Below are positions 35,329-37,862 of a stretch of 37,862 bases of DNA, piece after piece (the first letter of the stretch is position 1; every line of letters starts with the position of its first letter). The notes beneath the pieces are model-generated. The model worked only from the letters and a program-made list of their open reading frames with translations, had not been told where the DNA came from and ran no database searches. This DNA comes from Gammaproteobacteria bacterium (lineage in GTDB: Bacteria > Pseudomonadota > Gammaproteobacteria > Pseudomonadales > Azotimanducaceae). The DNA is taken from NCBI GenBank assembly GCA_005799745.1, contig SYFY01000096.1:1-37862 (forward strand). The letters run 5' to 3'. The position numbers were made by a program, and so were the translations under genes.

Positions 35329-37378
35329 ATGTCGGCTTCGCATTCCCCCAGGGCGCCCATACGGGTCCTGCTCGCGGAAGACTCGGAAGAGAACGCAAAC
35401 CGGATTGATTCGGTGCTGCGGGATGCCGGCTTTCCGACACGCATCCAGCGCTCTGATGACGCCGACGACATTGAACTCCTCATTGGCGACAACGAATGTG
35501 ACGTCGCCTATTTTCCCGTCGCCTTTCCCGGTCTCGAACACCTTTTGCCGCGGCTGAAAGGTAAGAGTCGTAACGTTCCGTTAGTCGTTTTTAGCGTTGA
35601 GGGTTCACCCTGGACTCCCGGCAAAGCGATGGCGCTGGGCGCCTCAGACCTGGTGTGTCTGCGTGATGATCAACATCTAACCCATGTCTCCGCCCGCGAA
35701 ATCGAACATGTTTGCCAGCGTGTACGCGCAGCTCAGCTGGTGCACTCACTCAAAGAAGTAGAGCAACGTTGCCACCTGCTGCTGCAGGGATCACGTGCGC
35801 CCATCGCCTATATCCATGAAGGTATGTATGTCTACGCGAATCCCGCGTATCTGCAGTTTTTCAGTGCAGAGGATGCTGATGATGTGCTCGGTGTTTCTGT
35901 GGTCGACTTCTTGTCGCCTGAAAGCGTCGGCGACTTCAAAGAACAGCTCAAAGTGCTGCGTTCGGGAAGTGACGAAGTTCGTTTCCCGTTTACGGGCTCG
36001 AGTATCAGCGGCGAAACACTTAACGGTGTGCTGGTCCTCGCCAACTCCTCATACGAAGGCGAAAGTTGTCTGCAGTTAACGCTATTGCCGACTCAGGTTG
36101 CGACCGTGATTGCGCCGCCTGTACAGGCTGAAACCAATCTTGATCTTGACTCCTTCCTCAAGGTGGCAGGAGACATGCTGGGAGCCGCTGGCGATCAGCA
36201 TTCATGGATGTTCCTCGCGATGCTCGAAGGGCTCGAGAAGGTGCGAGCGGAGTACGGCTTGTTGCGTACCGAAAAAATTACCGATGAAGCGTTCCGCCAA
36301 CTCGACGAAAGCAATACCGACTCGCCGGTACTGCGTTTCTCGCAGAACGAAATCTCCGTGGCGCTGATCGGAGCGGATCGAAACGCTGCCTTCACCTGGG
36401 CGACCTCTGTCCAACGTGCCATCGCTAAAATCCGACTTCGCTATGGACGCGGCGCGGTTCCCGATCACGCTCTCTTTGTGTGGCGTGAAGATCAGCAACG
36501 ACGTCGAACACGCGCTCGACGCAGGTTATCAGCAGCTACAGGCGACCGTGGCATCAAATCGGACGGGCGCGCTGCAACATGAAGCGGACGTCGCCCCCGT
36601 CGAAGCACCACTACTCGACAAAGCCGGCAAAGCCCTCGCGCGCATCACTGAAGTGATCGAGAACCAGTCCTTCCGACTTTTGTACCAGCCGATCATTTCG
36701 CTCCGCGGTGATGACGATGAACACTACGAGGTGTTCCTGCGCATGATCGACAGCGAAGGCAACGAACACGTTCCGGATCAGTTCCTGCGCACCGCCATCG
36801 AACATGGTGTCGCCGCGAAAATCGATCGTTGGGTAATTCTGCAGTCCATCAAGGCGCTCTGCTTGCACCGCGGCAAGGGTCACAACACGCGATTGACGAT
36901 AAACGTGACCAGCAACAGTGTTGCGGATGGCGAGTTCATCAAGTGGCTCACCGTCGCCATCAAAGCCGCATGGTTGCCGAGCGATGCGGTTATCTTCCAG
37001 ATCACGGAAAAAGACGCGACCACCTTCCAGAATCAGACTGCGGAATTTGTGGCTGGACTCAAGAAGATGCATTGCCAAGCGTCCATTGGCCGATTCGGTC
37101 TAGTCGCCGAACCCTTTGCGTTGTTGGAGATCGTGCACGCCGATCTCGTGAAAATCGACGGCTTCCACATCAAAACCTTGCAGAAACCCGGTGACACCAT
37201 AGCGCCGCTTCTCAAGGAGCTACAGTCCATGGGCAAACTCACCATCGTGCCAATGGTCGAGAGTGCCGCGCAGCTCACTGCCCTTTGGCGGGCGGGCGCC
37301 AACTACATCCAGGGTCACTACTTACAAGAGCCACGCCCAGATATGGACTACGATTTCAGCGTCGAAGAGTCGGACTAA
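35329..37378 (+). pseudogene. fimX: FimX-like c-di-GMP receptor (REC-PAS-GGDEF-EAL), frameshifted
   Basis: FimX binds c-di-GMP through a degenerate EAL domain and controls type IV pilus assembly at the cell pole. The first frame (35329-36582) gives a receiver-like domain without a phospho-Asp (IRVLLAEDSEENA..., ~1-125), a PAS domain (~145-250), and a degenerate GGDEF core (RFSQNEISVAL). The match then moves to the +1 frame, giving FPITLSLCGV, the end of GGDEF, and the EAL domain (SFRLLYQPIISL, YEVFLRM in place of catalytic EAL, KIDRWVILQSI). It ends at 37378. The shift lies between about 36430 and 36450; dropping one base joins AIAKIR to a plausible continuation. The joined length, about 682 residues, is close to Pseudomonas FimX (691). 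No strong ribosome-binding site is seen. Confidence 0.8.
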
Positions 37379-37390
37379 AGGCCTGCTCGC

Positions 37391-37693
37391 TCATCCAATT
37401 CGTTTCGACCATGCCTTCACAAGCTCACGCACACCACGGTCTGAACTGTCTCTGACGGTGCCGTCATCCAGCTCGATCTTAAAAGATGCCGTTGGGCATA
37501 CCCAGGCCGCATTCAGTACGGCCATCATCTGGTCATCATCGGTCGGCCGATCAGAGGCAATCACCGGACCACCTTTCACCTTACTGTCACTGAGCAACTG
37601 TGGCGCCTCAAGCACGCAGCGCCTTTGATCAATACAGGTATCAGTATCAACCCAAAAACGGCGAATGCGAGGCAACACTGTCGAATCGCTCAT
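37391..37693 (-). CDS. Small three-cysteine ferredoxin
   Basis: A 100-residue protein with Cys20-x5-Cys26 (TCIDQRRCVLEAPQLL) and Cys66-Pro (WVCPTASF). This C-x5-C...CP spacing is typical of [3Fe-4S] ferredoxins that serve cytochromes P450 and similar oxygenases, in which the central cysteine of a [4Fe-4S] site is missing. No oxygenase is visible nearby, so the partner is unknown. The ATG at 37693 has a good ribosome-binding site (GGGGAG); the frame extends 8 codons upstream. It follows serB by 33 bases and ends 12 bases from the convergent fimX-like gene. Confidence 0.75.
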   Translation of the reverse strand: MSDSTVLPRIRRFWVDTDTCIDQRRCVLEAPQLLSDSKVKGGPVIASDRPTDDDQMMAVLNAAWVCPTASFKIELDDGTVRDSSDRGVRELVKAWSKRIG

Positions 37694-37726
37694 GAGCATC
37701 TCCCCAACATTTCTCATCAGTAGTTC

Positions 37727-37862
37727 TCAACCGGCCAGGTGAGCGAGATCCTCATCAGATAATCCCAGCAGGTAGAGGATTGCATCCAGTCCAAAGTTGG
37801 AAATCGCGTGATGTGCGGATTGTCGCACCAGAGGTTTTGCGTGATAGGCCACCCCCAGCCCA
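37727..37862 (-). CDS. serB: Phosphoserine phosphatase SerB, 3' end only
   Basis: SerB removes phosphate from phosphoserine, the last step of serine synthesis. Only the final 44 codons are in the window; the rest lies beyond its right edge. The visible end GLGVAYHAKPLVRQSAHHAI followed by GLDAILYLLGLSDEDL is the characteristic SerB C-terminus. Its position beside a FimX-like gene matches Pseudomonas. Confidence 0.85.
   Translation of the reverse strand, partial: GLGVAYHAKPLVRQSAHHAISNFGLDAILYLLGLSDEDLAHLAG

Noticed and set aside
36425-36460. Programmed +1 frameshift in the FimX-like gene, as in prfB
   Set aside because: There is no stop codon in the slip position, no internal ribosome-binding-like sequence and no slippery CTT-TGA pattern; mutation or error fits better.

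Overview
The window looks like a chromosome segment of a free-living gammaproteobacterium of moderately high G+C. Its backbone is the cluster that in Escherichia coli occupies about 94-95 min: epmA/efp/epmB, psd, orn, queG, nnrD/E, tsaE, amiB, mutL, miaA, hfq, hflX, hflK, hflC, purA, rnr, rlmB, rpsF, rpsR, rplI. Several traits point away from enterics and toward a Pseudomonas/Xanthomonas-like relative: hisZ before purA, no priB between rpsF and rpsR, an endonuclease-type MutL, rhdA next to psd, and a FimX-like gene with a PilZ-like partner beside serB. EF-P nevertheless carries the lysine-modification pathway (EpmA/EpmB).

Layout. (1) 1-3.6 kb is a decaying margin: an ettA gene with an in-frame TAA, a lipoprotein gene with an in-frame TAG, and a gene-poor stretch with a possible frameshifted membrane-anchored remnant. 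(2) 3.6-11.6 kb, minus strand: rnr-rlmB, a BrnT-type toxin-antitoxin pair on the opposite strand, then rpsF-rpsR-rplI, a strong terminator, and dnaB-radA. (3) A tRNA-Leu(CAG) sits divergently from rnr. (4) 11.7-27.5 kb is one long, tightly packed minus-strand gene train from nnrD/E to a small membrane protein. Many junctions overlap by 4 bases. Its distal end holds a Trm112 protein, a FabH-type ketosynthase, an MFS transporter and a CPXCG zinc-ribbon protein. (5) 27.5-33.5 kb: queG(+), orn(-), rhdA-psd-DUF2905(+), and epmA-efp(-) divergent from epmB(+). (6) 33.6-37.9 kb: PilZ-like and fimX-like genes, each with one frameshift, then a small three-cysteine ferredoxin and the 3' end of serB.

How they work together: the core covers translation and ribosome function (S6, S18, L9, EF-P and its modification, RlmB, queuosine and t6A/i6A tRNA modification), RNA decay (RNase R, Orn, Hfq), replication and repair (DnaB, RadA, MutL), membrane proteolysis control (HflKC), purine and histidine synthesis, and cell-wall splitting (AmiB).

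Most notable: four or five disrupted genes lie within about 7 kb at the two ends, while about 30 kb of housekeeping genes between them is intact. The two frameshifts both hit the c-di-GMP/type IV pilus pair, which suggests loss of twitching control, phase-variable slippage, or assembly error. I see no CRISPR array, insertion sequence, prophage or large mobile element. The ketosynthase/MFS/zinc-ribbon block is the best candidate for an uncharacterised function, but nothing in the sequence proves a new system.
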